DNA from: Apostichopus japonicus
Taxonomy: Eukaryota; Echinodermata; Holothuroidea; Aspidochirotida; Stichopodidae
Direction: 5' to 3'
Length of the DNA: 64,000 nt
Assembly (NCBI RefSeq): GCF_037975245.1
Contig: NC_092578.1
Coordinates: 1,933,001 to 1,997,000, forward strand
The notes beneath the pieces were generated by a model. That model saw only the letters and a list, made by a program, of their open reading frames with translations, made no database searches and was not told the DNA's origin. The position numbers and the translations under genes were made by a program. This document shows positions 39,086-51,472 of the stretch, in pieces; position 1 is the stretch's first letter; every line of letters starts with the position of its first letter.

Positions 39086-39289
39086 GATCAGAGACAAAGC
39101 TAAATATACGGCTCTGATCAGAGATATGTTACAGCGCCGTAAAAAGGTCTTTAATTACTGAAATAGAAGCCGTACTGTAACTTGTTTGCAGTTCTACGAA
39201 TATTTTGTTATGCATAACATAGAATGTAAATAGTAACCTGCAAATAATTGGAATATTCAGATATAATTCTCTATCCATTTCTGTCCATT

Positions 39290-39324
39290 TATATATACAT
39301 ACATATATACATTTACATACATGT

Positions 39325-39361
<37 letters not shown>

Positions 39362-39418
39362 AGCTGTTTGACGAGGAAGGATTTAGCGCTTTGAGAAAGG
39401 CCCAAAGAGCAGAGGAAG

Positions 39419-39473
<55 letters not shown>
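39290..39473. repeat. Twin (AT)n microsatellites around a 61-bp spacer
   Basis: AT runs occupy about 39329-39359 and 39421-39473. The spacer between them is unique sequence with TTTGACGAGGAAGGATTTAG. The 152-codon minus-strand frame here is an Ile/Tyr microsatellite artefact. Confidence 0.85.
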
Positions 39474-39475
<2 letters not shown>

Positions 39476-40944
39476 TCATGTTAAACTTAGTATAGTTCAG
39501 CCGCCTCAAATCTCTGTCGGGCATTTTGACGATTATTATAGATTGCTCAGGAAATAAAGTTTGAAAAGTAGTACGGTTTGAACGCATGAAATAATATATC
39601 TTTTATTGATGATATGTCATATATCCATCGTGATTACTTGGTTTTAATTCATCTTATGAGGTACTGATCATCATAAAAATTTGCCTATATTTATTTATAC
39701 CAATCTTGCAGTATCGGGCAGAGGCATCATGTTTTACAACTACGAGCAATCAAATAACTTAATGGTCACGTCTAACGTGAAGGATGACTGTAGACAGGAA
39801 TTAAATCTTGTTGTATCATGTTCCAACCAAAAACAAAGACAATTCTGAATAGGAACCATCTTCCTTCAGCTCAGAATATTCACCATTAAATTACATTAAA
39901 ATGTGTGAAATACTCAAAGTTGATGACGTCAGTGGTCCTGTTCATGCATGAATTAATGCCATTTAATTTCTTTATAAATTGACACGGGTGGTCTAAGGAT
40001 ACATTTGTACCAGCCAAAGTTACAAAGTACCGTGAAAACTCTTTGCATTGAGAAAAAGCACCATCTTAAAAAGTTATAGGTGAGGTTAGGATTCTTGTAT
40101 TTTTTCTGGACTTTTTTCCTTTTCCAAGGAAAGCATACGTCAGTTATCACGCTATTCTTCACCTCTCAGTGAAATGTGACGTCTATTCTGCGAATACCAT
40201 ATGGTAATTTGCTAAATGATGACATTTAAGTTAAACCTATTAAATATAACTGCCAAAATTCTGCACCAGGAGCACTTTACTAAATATTTTACAAATATAT
40301 TATTAATGGGATATTAAAAAGAAAGAACAGTTAGAGCAAAAACAAAGGGGAAAAGAATTTATATGAACTGACTTTTATTGATAATTATAAATATTTAATT
40401 GAATGGGACAGAGGGGGAGGAGGGGTTGGTTGTGTCTCCATCTATAAAATATATTCCCTTTAGATTTAAGGCAAATGTCAACTAGTACCATGCAGTGTTC
40501 TAACCGTGCTATCATGGTAGAACAATATCTGTCAATATATCAAGTTTGGTCATCGCGTTCTGCTCTTAGCCATTACACAATAGGCGCATGCAGATTGGGA
40601 CATAACATGCTACAGGTTCAATGTTCCAAATGGCGGTCCTAGGTGGAGGGGGGGGGGGGTTCCTGAAGCAAGCGGAACATATGACGCCTAGGACGAAAGT
40701 AGAACTTTCGCGACCAAATGGAATAGGCGTCAACGGTATCTCAACCTGGCCGTACATTCGATGCCTCGGAGCCAATGGTGCACCGGTTCCGATCCGGTAA
40801 GCGGTTATAGGCCGATCAATCCCCCCCCCCCCCTCTCCCCTTAATCCCTACCCAATAAGTACTTTCGCAGATTGTTATTTGGAGTATAAATTTCTATGAT
40901 TTCGACGTGAAAACATGTTTAAACTGTACTTTTGCGAGACAGCA
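39474..40944. other. Non-coding stretch
   Basis: Poly-G at 40649-40660 and poly-C at 40821-40833 lie 160 bp apart, similar in layout to 34325-34510. No gene is recognised. Confidence 0.4.
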
Positions 40945-41036
40945 ACCCAAGATATAAGCTGGGCACGAAAACCAAACGACTCGATCCACTTTCAAGCCCA
41001 GTTCCCTTACACCGCGACTGTAACGGTGTGCTCATG
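40945..41036 (+). repeat. Dispersed repeat family, copy 3
   Basis: CCCAAGATATAAGCTGGGCA, then CGAAAACC, CACTTTCAAGCCCAGTTCCC, and GCGACTGTAACGGTGTGCTC follow the same order as copies at 2440, 19681 and 51385. Confidence 0.6.
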
Positions 41037-42126
41037 ATGATATATCATATTAATATTAAAATGCTACAATTCATTCTACTAGAGTGTGTCTTGTATGATT
41101 ACCCTTAATTAGAGTCACTCCTTCGAGTGAAATTTCACTCTCACTAAAGAGCATCGTCATCATAAGGTAACTCAAAAACAGACAACCTGCCATGTTAGCT
41201 ATATATACATATATTTAGAGTACTGTTATTATTATATAAATTTCACTGTTTTACGAATCATTATTAAACTTCACTACAGCTCTAAATATAAACCAAACTA
41301 GACACGCTCAAGAAGATAAAGTTTCCTTTTTGGAATTACGAGAGTAAATGACAGCCTGCTTTTTTCTTTCCAATGCTATAGTTGCACACATAAATCTCCT
41401 TGATTTATATACAATCAGTTTTGCGAGACTACCACTTTAAGGTAAACATAAATGTTTTTTAATGTACCTGAAACCGAGATTAAATGGAAGTTACTCAAAC
41501 ATAAATAAATAATCTGTCAATGCATGGCAAAGACTTTCAAAACATATTATACATGCCCGAATTGGCTGTCTATCGTGAAATGAGTTGTTTTCCCGGGTGC
41601 GTCGATTTTTGTATATTTATAACCTTATGTTTTGTTTCGTTTTCAGTAAAAGACATGCACGTTAAAGTTAACGTGTCTCTATATATCACAAGTAAAATTT
41701 GTATAGGTTGTGTAGACATTTTCAAGTGCGTGTGTGTCAATCAAATAGTTCTGTTTATGCGTAGTCTTGACCCAACTGAGATGTCATCACGGACGCGCTG
41801 TCGAACCCCTCTGGTCATTTTCAAAATCACCAACACATATGGCAAGCCACAAACATATATACGTGAAAGTTTGACAACATCTAAAAAAAAATGAAATAAT
41901 TGACGGCAATTTAAGACTGAAATGAAGTGCGTTTTGAGAATTTATTCATAGAGTTAGTGACATATACAGCCTATTCAGAACTCGATGAGAATCAGCAAAG
42001 TAGTTAAAAGGTTTGTAAACAGAATGCGCATTGGCTGATAGTACATCCACTGAACACAATGTCCTTGCGAAAATCCAGGGTATGAATATCGTGTTCATAG
42101 TCTCTATGTAAAAAATACAATCTCTA
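41037..42126. other. Non-coding stretch
   Basis: The 124-codon frame at 41520-41894 (+) is Cys/Val/Ile-rich without a recognisable domain. No splice or promoter context supports it, so it is not called. Confidence 0.4.
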
Positions 42127-42176
42127 TTTAATATATATATATTTAATATATATATATTTAATATATATATTTATAA

Positions 42177-42210
<34 letters not shown>

Positions 42211-42373
42211 CTATATATATATATATATATATGTTTATATATATATATATATATACATATGTGTGTGTTACATATATCTATATATATATGTTTATAAATA
42301 TATATATGTTTATATATATATATATATATATGTTTATATATATATATATGTTTATATATATATATATATATAT

Positions 42374-42446
<73 letters not shown>

Positions 42447-42460
42447 TATACATATATACA
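42127..42460. repeat. Long AT-rich satellite-like tract
   Basis: About 330 bp of (AT)n interrupted at roughly regular intervals by GTTTAT or ATTTAAT. The interruptions suggest higher-order tandem units of about 18-30 bp. The long Ile/Tyr frames on both strands come from this. Confidence 0.95.
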
Positions 42461-45102
42461 AATATATTCCGACCTTGTTGTATTAATATTTCACAAACAT
42501 TAATACTTCAGATCCATGCATATGAATCATCTGTTAATGAATAAAACCACTCAAAGATATCAAACATTTTGATGCCCGCATACAACCCTTGCGTTGTTTA
42601 ATAATAACTTAGTCTCTTCTGGCGTTCTATAGAGACTTTCAAACAGACGAGTCATGCAGAACTTGTTAATGGTAACAGTAACAGATGAGTGTTTCGTTCT
42701 CTGTTATTATTCTTTATACAGGGAAATGGTAAAGTGAGATTGTGGAGTACAATCTTGCCTTGTTTGATATTGACAGAGCTCTTCACTCAGTAACGATTAC
42801 GATACTAATATCTTGAGAGAAACGATTAGACGAGCAAGCTACTTACAAGCGCATTTTCAGAATCCTTTGATGGCGGCAAAAAAAATATATATCACTATAT
42901 TAAACTATACCACTGATTGTCATTCACGCCTTTCTATCTCTCGACGGAATCTTTTAAGTGCCTGATATGATCATATAACGGTATACGATTGTGAAGAATG
43001 CAAGATTCGCGAAAGCCGTCAGTGCTGTGTTACCACAATCACGGTTTGTGCTTTCAGTAGTAGATGGATATTTCATCTGCAGAAGATTTTAAACCGAAAT
43101 GAAAACTTATACATCGAGGATTAAAACATTAACTGTTTATTTAGGATAATCATTGACCAAACTTACAACTTTCCTTGAAGGGAATTCTGTTTATGACAGT
43201 TATTCTATATTGAAAATGTCTCACGACATACTGTTTTTTGTTTTCGCAAACAACCATTGTGGAATGGAGGCTGAAACAGTTTAGATTGAGCGCAGCATCG
43301 CAACCGAACATAGGTTAACTGATAGATAAAACGATTCCAGCTGCATCTTTCATTATAAATTTGTCGCTATTTACCTTTCTCGTGTGTCTTTCTAAAAATT
43401 CGTGTGCTTAATAAAACATTTCAAACTATTACCTTTCATTAAACACAGACCTCAGGTTTTGATTTTCATCTAACTTATACATCGATAATTGGCGTTGTGA
43501 AGCATCGGTTAACTGTACTGCATAGTTACATAAATACTTATGACGTATGCGGGAGTGACTGATAATTGGATCGAGGGTGACCATTATGCTATCGAAGTAA
43601 TTTTTCCAAGATATTTGTATTTGAATCTCAAATTTCCATTATAATCGTAATGAGTCTGCTTTTGAAATACCCTCCGGATGTACTTGATAGGTTAGCATTG
43701 GACGGCTGGGAGACGTGATTGCATGTTGTGCAATTTGATTATTATTTGATGATTATTATTATGTTTGAATATCTCTGCTGTAACTGAGTCAGGAAAAATA
43801 TCTCGTTTAACATTGTCATGATATTCTCGAGATTGACCATTTCTCGAAGCAATACATAAAGTAACTGCATTGCACATCAAGCAGTTAAACGTTAATTGCG
43901 ACTTGTTTGTCTTAAGAAGATTATAAGACTGCTTCCTAGCGGTCCTTATAGACTCGCTAATGAGATTCAAGATATTTCCAGTGTGCTTTAGTGATCGGCT
44001 TCTGTTCCGTTTGAGACGAGCTATATTTACAGCAGTTAGATGACAGAAGACATTATCATTACACCAGACAGTATCTTAAAGTACATTAATATAGGCCAGG
44101 CATGCATGGCAACCGTTCGATGTTTGACCAAAACATTCAAAATTGGCAACTACAAAAAAGACCACCAAGAGTGCTAATAGCCCTCGAAACCATATTCGTA
44201 AAGGATTTCTTCATCTATTTAATTTGGGTTTTTTTTTTTTGGTACAATATTTTGATTAAAATGTTTATTGAACTAGCACGTGGCCGAAGAAGAGAACGTT
44301 CTTGAGATTTCTTAATCCAAAGTGCTGTTAACATGTGAATATGTTTGACTTGGTGTCACATTCTGTTTGTCTCGGAAATTCCTTGAAAGGTTTTGTATTA
44401 GTATATACGAACTGACGTAAAAAGAGCAAATGTTGTCACCCGTATCGCTGGAACAGCTATCTATTTATATCTAAGCCTCCTCCCCTCCCATCCAGCCGTG
44501 AATATTTATTTCAGACGAACGAGTGAACTGAGTCGGAGACCGACTACGGTCAATACAGGTTCCTACTTGTATATGTATCAATACTGTTCTTACCTTGTTT
44601 ACGTTGAGATAACGACTTCGCGAGTCCCTGGACTTCATTAAAACCTTGTTCGGTGTGACGGTGAGGAGTATAGTAAGAGGCTTGCTATAAGGGAGGTACG
44701 AGGATATCTCTTACATGAGGAGGTTCAAGTTGCTTTGTTTCTAATCGAAGGAGCTTTTCAATCTTTTCAGAAGATAAACATTACATTGGAGCCTTAGAAT
44801 TCTGTTGTTCGTTTACAGTGATCACACATGATAGACTATAATACGGGATTCTATAGTAAGCTTTGGAGAACCCCTTGGATATTTCTTCGTTCAAAATATT
44901 TCTCATATGATATTCACACATTTTCAAGTTAACCAAGACGATATTGATTCCTTTAGGTCTATTTGTTTCGGGAAACGGCCTTAATTGTTTTTATTATTAT
45001 TTTTTATCATAATTTTTCAATTAGGAACTTAGCGAATGATTCAGCTAATTGCGGGTCATTTTTGCTATGATTTTGAAAATGTTTTCTTGTTGATATTTTC
45101 AG
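42461..45102. other. Region upstream of the GPCR gene
   Basis: No gene recognised. It may hold the promoter and non-coding first exon of the GPCR gene, but I cannot place a transcription start. A CpG-rich patch at 44500-44660 is the most promoter-like part. Confidence 0.35.
45091..45102 (+). promoter_or_regulatory. Candidate 3' splice site before the GPCR exon
   Basis: TGATATTTTCAG, with a T-rich lead, precedes 45103. It would start an exon carrying about 83 bp of 5' UTR and the whole coding region, a common layout for intronless-coding GPCR genes. Confidence 0.35.
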
Positions 45103-45185
45103 TACAGCAGAGAAAGCGGTTAGTATACAACTGGGTGAACTTTTTACTCGACGGTGTAGACATCGAAATACCGATGACATAATTC

Positions 45186-46247
45186 ATGATGGTTATTTCC
45201 ACCGTTGTAGAGGAGACCTGGTTTTATGCTTGCTTATGGATAATCGCGATATTTGCGATACTCGGCAACATTGTTGTCATTGTGGTTCATAAGTCATCGC
45301 GAACATTGCGATCTGTCACTTCAGTATTTATCAAAGGATTGGCAGTAACCGATTTATTAGCAGGAGTCGCCCTGATACCGGGAATGGCTAGCCAGTCGGT
45401 GGCTGTCAAAAGTAACTTTTGGGGAGAATTTTACTGCAAGGTAATCGGTTCTTACTTTCTCCTATGGACGTCAGCCAAGGCGTCTGTTCTCATATTAGTA
45501 TTCGCAACAACCGAACGATATTTTTCTGTTGTTCATCCGATTTATCACAAACGATACTTTACAGAGCTTGCAGCGAAGTTATTGCTTTTACTAGCTTGGG
45601 TAATCGCGGTGTTGATGAATTTATTTTCAATCATTATTTTACACGTAGAAGATGGGGACTGTGTTGCTGAGTGGAAGGTCAATAATAACATAAGAGACAT
45701 AATCGGAATAATTGTGTTTTTGATTTCGTTCTTTATACCGTTAATTCTCATGTTCTTAGCTTATACCAGGATGTTTGCTTCCTTGCGAAACCGTGAAAAG
45801 CGGGTTAACCGGGTAGACGGAAATGGACACAATAAATCGCGAAACCGGATTATATCGCATCGAATAAGGAAGAATATAATAACTATGTTATTTATCGTGG
45901 TGTGCACGTTTTCGGTATGTTGGGCACCGGATCAATTGTGTTACCTCTTGATGAATCTTGAAGTACAATCGTTTGATTATGAAAACAGTCCAGTTTATCC
46001 TTACTTCGTGATACTGGCGATATCAAACTCCTGCGCTAACCCAATTATTTATAGCTTTAAAAATAAACTCTTTAAAGATGCTCTAAGAAAAGCCTTGGGA
46101 AGGAGAAACAGAGTTCAAGATAACGAAACGTCTCTTAACAACGTCCTTGGAAACGGCGGTTGTAGTATAACCCCGATTGATACACATTCGCCACCGGATA
46201 ATAGTGTGCAGAAGGTAAACGGCTCTACCGAACTTAGAGAGGTATAA
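45186..46247 (+). CDS. Class A (rhodopsin-family) GPCR, orphan
   Basis: A 353-residue seven-transmembrane receptor expected at the plasma membrane and to act through G proteins. Visible landmarks are: TM1 G27-N28; TM2 LAVTD with D56 (2.50); C84 at the top of TM3, able to bridge to C159 in the second extracellular loop; E110-R111-Y112, an ERY form of DRY; W138 in TM4; P185 in TM5; C245-W246-A247-P248 in TM6; N285-P286-I-I-Y289 in TM7, then an amphipathic FKNKLFKDALRKAL helix 8. The N-terminus is short, about ten residues, without N-glycosylation sites. The third loop is basic. The start is fixed by a TAA two codons upstream; a second Met follows directly. No intron interrupts it. The CWAPDQ and NSCANP motifs suit the peptide-receptor-like (galanin/allatostatin/orexin-type) sets that are expanded in marine invertebrates, but the ligand cannot be named. 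Length is normal and it looks intact. Confidence 0.95.
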   Translation: MMVISTVVEETWFYACLWIIAIFAILGNIVVIVVHKSSRTLRSVTSVFIKGLAVTDLLAGVALIPGMASQSVAVKSNFWGEFYCKVIGSYFLLWTSAKASVLILVFATTERYFSVVHPIYHKRYFTELAAKLLLLLAWVIAVLMNLFSIIILHVEDGDCVAEWKVNNNIRDIIGIIVFLISFFIPLILMFLAYTRMFASLRNREKRVNRVDGNGHNKSRNRIISHRIRKNIITMLFIVVCTFSVCWAPDQLCYLLMNLEVQSFDYENSPVYPYFVILAISNSCANPIIYSFKNKLFKDALRKALGRRNRVQDNETSLNNVLGNGGCSITPIDTHSPPDNSVQKVNGSTELREV

Positions 46248-46728
46248 GAAGAAAAAATGTACAAGAAAATCAGAGATAACATTAACAGTGGCCTTCAAGT
46301 GTGTATTATATACAAGACTTCTGACCACCTCAGAGAGAAATTGAAAACAGAACGTCATATGTGTGGAGATCCACCGGTATGAGAGCTTTCTATATAAGCC
46401 ACATGGAACTGTCCTGTCGCTTTAATGTTTAATTATTCAATTACATATTCAGCATATATTTTCATACTTAGTATATACTTAGTATATTATTGTTGAATTT
46501 GTTGCATGAAAATGTTACCATGGAGAATGGTCTTGCATGCACATTTGTATTGCCGCTGTCAAACTTCGAGCAGCCCTAATTGTATTTTAAAGGTGCCATG
46601 TTTCGTCATGGAATGGCTACTTCTCCTGAGCACAAATTAAAATTGATTAAAAATTGTCGTGACAACAGATGTTCAGACTTCGTGAAGTACTTTTCAAAAA
46701 CAACTTTTTAGCACTTAAGCTATCATCT

Positions 46729-46734
46729 AATAAA
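46729..46734 (+). terminator. Candidate polyadenylation signal of the GPCR gene
   Basis: AATAAA about 480 bp after the stop codon is the first canonical hexamer I see downstream. Use is not demonstrated. Confidence 0.35.
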
Positions 46735-46962
46735 TCAAGCTTATATTTAACAAGATGTACGTATATAGCGTACATAGAATACACAAATGTGGATTGATTG
46801 ATTGCTTTGTAATTAATTTAGGAGATAAATTACCGGATAATTACATCTTTTGGACGCAAAGAAAGATCCCTCATAGCGACTATAACACAGCTAAGTTGAT
46901 TCGGCTTTTAATTATTCTTTGAAAATGTTATACCGATATATACCAAAATATTATAACAATCA

Positions 46963-47047
46963 CTCGCTTCGCTCGCTTTAGGCGTCCAATATAATCCTTT
47001 GCACACGGCCCCAGTAATTGTATCGTTACGGTACGCCGACATAAACG
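46963..47047 (+). repeat. Direct repeat flanking the MITE, left copy
   Basis: ACTCGCTTCGCTCG, later CAGTAATTGTATCGTTACG and CGCCGACATA. The same order recurs at 47579-47665, on the other side of the MITE, with about 30% differences by eye. Confidence 0.45.
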
Positions 47048-47062
47048 ACCCCGGAGCCTTTA

Positions 47063-47466
47063 AGGCCCGGTCACACTACAGCGATTTTTATCGGAATACT
47101 ATCCGATTTTCCCGGAGGAATCGAAACTGCCAGTTTTTCGTTCGGGTCTTCTAGCCACAGTGATAAAGGACCTGATTTGCTATCTGTTGAGCCATTCCGA
47201 TGTGGAATAGCCCTCTCCTAACTTTTGATATTGACTCCGTTTCCTTTTATCGGATAGCTATCCGATTTCTCTTACGATTTTTATCGTTTTTCGATGTGAC
47301 GTCACTTCAGAATGTAGTCCGTTCCAGAACCCCTCAGATTTGGAGTAGGTATTCGAATATTCCACTGCGTTCATTACATTCACTACCACAAACCTCACTC
47401 TTCGGCCTAAAATCGGAAAAATCGGACCGTATTCCGATAAAATATCGCTGTAGTGTGACCGGGCCT
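47063..47466. mobile_element. 404-bp PIF/Harbinger-like MITE
   Basis: The left tip starts AGGCCCGGTCACACTACAGC and matches for about 35 bp, with one short indel, the reversed right tip, which also starts AGGCCCGGTCACACTACAGC. TTA flanks both sides (47060-47062 and 47467-47469), the 3-bp TWA-type duplication used by PIF/Harbinger transposases. It has no transposase. A TGACGTCA sits inside at 47297. Short frames at 47200-47538 and 47258-47500 fall in the element and are not genes. High arm identity suggests a fairly young copy. Confidence 0.75.
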
Positions 47467-47578
47467 TTAGAGGCCATAATGAAATTGGTGCACATAGCAT
47501 ATTGCGTTAAAATGGTGTCACTGGTTCAATATTATTAAGAAGATATGGGGACCAAATCTCATATTGCGGTCTCACAAT

Positions 47579-47665
47579 TGCTCGCTTCGCTCGTTGTGCT
47601 ATAGGATATGTTATGATAGGGCCCGGACCCCCGGGCCCTTAGGTATAATCGTTACGCCAACATAT
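47579..47665 (+). repeat. Direct repeat flanking the MITE, right copy
   Basis: GCTCGCTTCGCTCG, then GGGCCCGGACCCCCGGGCCC (a near-perfect inverted repeat) and ATAATCGTTACGCCAACATA, in the same order as the left copy at 46963-47047. Confidence 0.45.
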
Positions 47666-50600
47666 AGATAGCTGGGTCAGTTGGGTGCATTGTAGGGAAG
47701 GTAGACTTTTCGTCTGGAAGGCACATGATTGCCGCAAGTCGCTTCTCTTTCAAGTTTTCACTGTATACTTTTCCACTTGCGCGTAATGTGAGTCCCTGTT
47801 AGTACCGCATCGTTATAATGTAGCACCATAAGGTACGGATCCCAATCTTATCTAATCGCGTCAAATTTTAGTGCCTTTTCAACAAAGTTTCTGAAGATTG
47901 TGCCCGAATAGATGAGCTAGCTAAATAACATAACGGTAAAATGTTCATTTTGAACCCATTCCATTCTCAGCCCTATTGCCAAAGTTTATTCTGTGCTGAT
48001 GTTCCTGTGAAGGTTGCAACTTAAGTTTATATGAATCTGAGATTCAGTATGTTCATTGCCATACATAGCTAAACCAAAAATAAATAAATAACGTTTGCTT
48101 CCCCCAATCATGCTGATAGACTTCTTTATCATCGATGTGTTAGTCCCTGGGATTATCACCCCCACCCCCCCAAAAAAAAATCTTATTATAATTGTTACTA
48201 CACTATATGAACTCTATCATTTTGGTTTATTTGGCAACGATGGCGTCTCTTCAAGTTTGATCACTATGGAGATTACCCGCTGTACCGGCTGACGACGTGC
48301 GCAGAGGCAAATATTGTCGTTTAATTTAGAGTGACGTTTTTGTTTCGTCTGATTGATAGTTAAGGTGTTAGCCATCTTTCAAATCTATGGGTTACTTCAC
48401 TAGTAAGTGAAGGGACGCACCTATGTAATGTTCCACTCCCTCCTTTAAACTTGAGGACAGTTTATTTCTAGCATAATGATGCTTGACTTGAAATTCAAGT
48501 TTAGCATACATATACGTAAACCATCGGAATCTGAGATATGTTATTTGTGTACTTATTTGGGTAATTCAGCAACAATTTCATGTTTGAGGGGATCTTGATT
48601 GATAAATAAGGACATTATACCCCAGCTCACTTGAAGGGGGTGGGGAAATATTGATCCATACATAACCCCTGAGGTTATACACATATGGCAGCATATGGTG
48701 TATTGCGTGCTATTTCCCTACACAATAATAAAAAAGCCCAAGTCAATTTCCTTTTAAACGCAATATAAAATGCACAAACACGGCAAACACAATTGTCCAT
48801 TTTAAACTGCTCTCACACAACTGAAAATGTTAAAGGTTTCCTCTCCGGTGTTTTTTGCCTTTAAAGGGGAAGATGAAACCGATCAGTTTACAGTTCGATG
48901 ATTTAAGTACAGGTAGAAATATCTGCAACCCTGATATCCGATTGTATAGATAATGTGTAGGTGGGTTAGGTTGTGTGGGTGGGGATTAGGAATAGTTATA
49001 ATCATCTTCCAAATGTCGTATAACTTCTGATGGATCTAACGAAGGATATATTGTATATATCTTAGTTGAACTAAGCTGCATGCTAACAATCACAATGTTG
49101 TATAGGTATATCAAAACATCCCACTTCTGTCTCTGAATGGTCTAATTGTAATATAATGCTGAAAACGTCTTCAGCAAATTAAATCCACACCTTGAGGGAG
49201 AGGGGGAGGGTCATAAGTTAATGACGTCATACCTTACTGAAGTACTCTGCAACTATTTTTTAAGGTAGAGTTGAAATATAAGATACATTGAGTCTTCCAA
49301 GTTTCCCGCAAATGTATTTCTTTACTGCCCCATCGCATGTATGTGCCTTGCAGACAAATTTATGCATATTCATGTTTTCCGATGTCATATACCTATTATT
49401 AGTAACCATGAGTTCGCCGTTTTGTAACTTTACCATCACAGTTTAAAGGCTTAATTGTAAGGGTATATCCTTCGCCAAAAACATCTCCTAAATATGTTTC
49501 CTAGCGATGGTGTGGATAATTGGGGGTGTTATAGTTTCACCCTGTCACCCAATAAGCCACATATTCTCTCGGAAATCGCCCATAACCAATACTCTTTTTT
49601 TATATTGATATATGAAAAAGAAGATGTGTTCATTTCTTTCAACGGAAGTTCACTGTCCTTTAAAATATAACCTTAAAATTGTGCCTTTATGTTATGCATA
49701 ACCACAGAATAACAGTTTTGCCCAAAAAATGACTTATTTTCACCTTAAATCTTAAAAGGTTGGAATTATCTCAATTGTCTCCTTTGAGAACCCACAATGA
49801 TGTTAGAAAACCACACAGTAAAGTATTTTAACATGTGTTTCTATATGTGTAGGCTGCGATTATTCTTTGATGTAAAATTTCGCAGAATAGAGGAATTAGT
49901 TTGAAAAGGTTGATGTTTTATCAAACAAGGCTCCCTAAGTAACACCGACATGAGTATATTGTGCCCGGTGCTGTGCGGGCGGATGGGTGGGTGTGGTAAG
50001 GGGAGCAGGTACAGGGGTAGTTTACCCCAATATCACATTAACGAATATTTGTGTTATTATTTTTTTTCTCCGGAAATAAAATCTGATAAATTTTGAATTG
50101 TGAAAATGTCCTTTTCTGTAAGCGTGCAAGCCTGCGAGTTTTTCATATAAGAAATGCTTTTGATATTTATATGCACACTATGATAAGACAGTGTTACTGT
50201 GTGTTCTATCACCTTGTGCTATATTTACCTAATTTGCGTTCCTTGGAGTGGAATGCACAAACATTATGCCCCAAAGGGACACATTTATCGTTGTTGTAAT
50301 AAGGTTATGTGTTTGATTTAAGGTGTATTTTGCCTTTTGGCTGGCAGGTGTCAGAATATACCTTTTCCAATCCTGAGTTTGAGAAAAGGCCAAGAAAAAA
50401 CCCTAAAAACCCACCAATAATGTTCGGATTAAATACGTTTTGATGTGACAATAATTGTGCGAGGCCAGCTTGAAGTAAGGTAATCACCACATTCTATGGT
50501 TTGACCTACAGTTTCAAGCGTATATTACTCCTCTGCTTTTCAGGCATCCCATTTTATAGAGTTTTGTTTTATAATACGCTTGAAGTGTATCATGAAATCG

Positions 50601-51384
50601 CTGTCTTGTCTTTGGTAGCCAACATTATTGCTTTCATTAATGTCAGCTCATTGTGACGTAATACAGTATGAAGGTACCTGGTACGTCAATAAAGACACGA
50701 TTTCATTTACAGCTGAAGAGTGACTTTTTTACCTGGCTATGTAAAGTAAAATCTGATTGGCAGTAAACTGATAACCGAAGAAGGCGGTTTTAATTGTTAC
50801 TGATTTTCGCTGATATTTTGCTAAGTCTTCAGAATAATTGTATGATGTGGTAAGCAGCTGATTTCGTCTTTGTCTTCACATCAAGTTATATTAAAGTCAG
50901 ATAAAATCAATAATTCTATGTTCCTTCTATTTGTTGTCTCTTTCGAACGAAGTTGAAGGGAGGCCGAACGACAGGATTATATAGAGGGCGCCAATGATAA
51001 ACGTATTACGGGAAACCTACTTATTAAGCCTACTAGAAGGATTCGAATTTTTCTATACAAATTACCTTCAAAGTCTGATAAGAAATCCACCCTGCCGGGA
51101 ATGATCACGAGTGTGAATTCATTTGAGTATTATTGACACAAAGCTCTCCCGTCGTAAAACCCCTCCCCTCCCCCATCCGTCCCCTTCCTCGGGGGGGGGG
51201 GTGGCAGAAGAACGGACCAGAATTAGTCTCAGCCTACCAAGATCGAAAATTATGCAAATTGCTCAAAGTTAGCTTAACTGTGGAAAGCATCCTGAAGTAC
51301 TTGTTTCTGATCGTTTATCGGTTAGGCTATGAAGAGTACAAAAGATCATGAAGATATAAAACAGACACTTTCTAAGAAAAATCC
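47666..51384. other. Long non-coding stretch
   Basis: A poly-C/poly-A patch at 48160-48180 and G-rich patches at 48958-48985 and 49195-49212 are the only simple blocks. Open frames are at most 68 codons and match nothing I recognise. Confidence 0.4.
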
Positions 51385-51472
51385 CCCAAGAAAGATCACG
51401 AGAACGAAAATCAAAATAACTTGAACCACTCCCAGACCCAGTCCCTTTAAATCGAGACAGTAACCGTGTGGT
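51385..51472 (+). repeat. Dispersed repeat family, copy 4
   Basis: CCCAAGAAAGATCACGAGAA, then CGAAAATCAAAATAACT, CACTCCCAGACCCAGTCCC and GAGACAGTAACCGTGTGG follow the family order. The leading CCCAAGAAAGA matches copy 2 very closely. Confidence 0.6.

Noticed and set aside
39129-39587. 152-codon minus-strand open frame
   Set aside because: Most of it is Ile/Tyr from two AT microsatellites; no domain or splice support.
41520-41894. 124-codon forward open frame
   Set aside because: No recognisable domain, no promoter or splice context, and ends in a poly-A run.
42171-42544. Three long overlapping frames of Ile/Tyr repeats on both strands
   Set aside because: Produced entirely by the AT-rich satellite-like tract.
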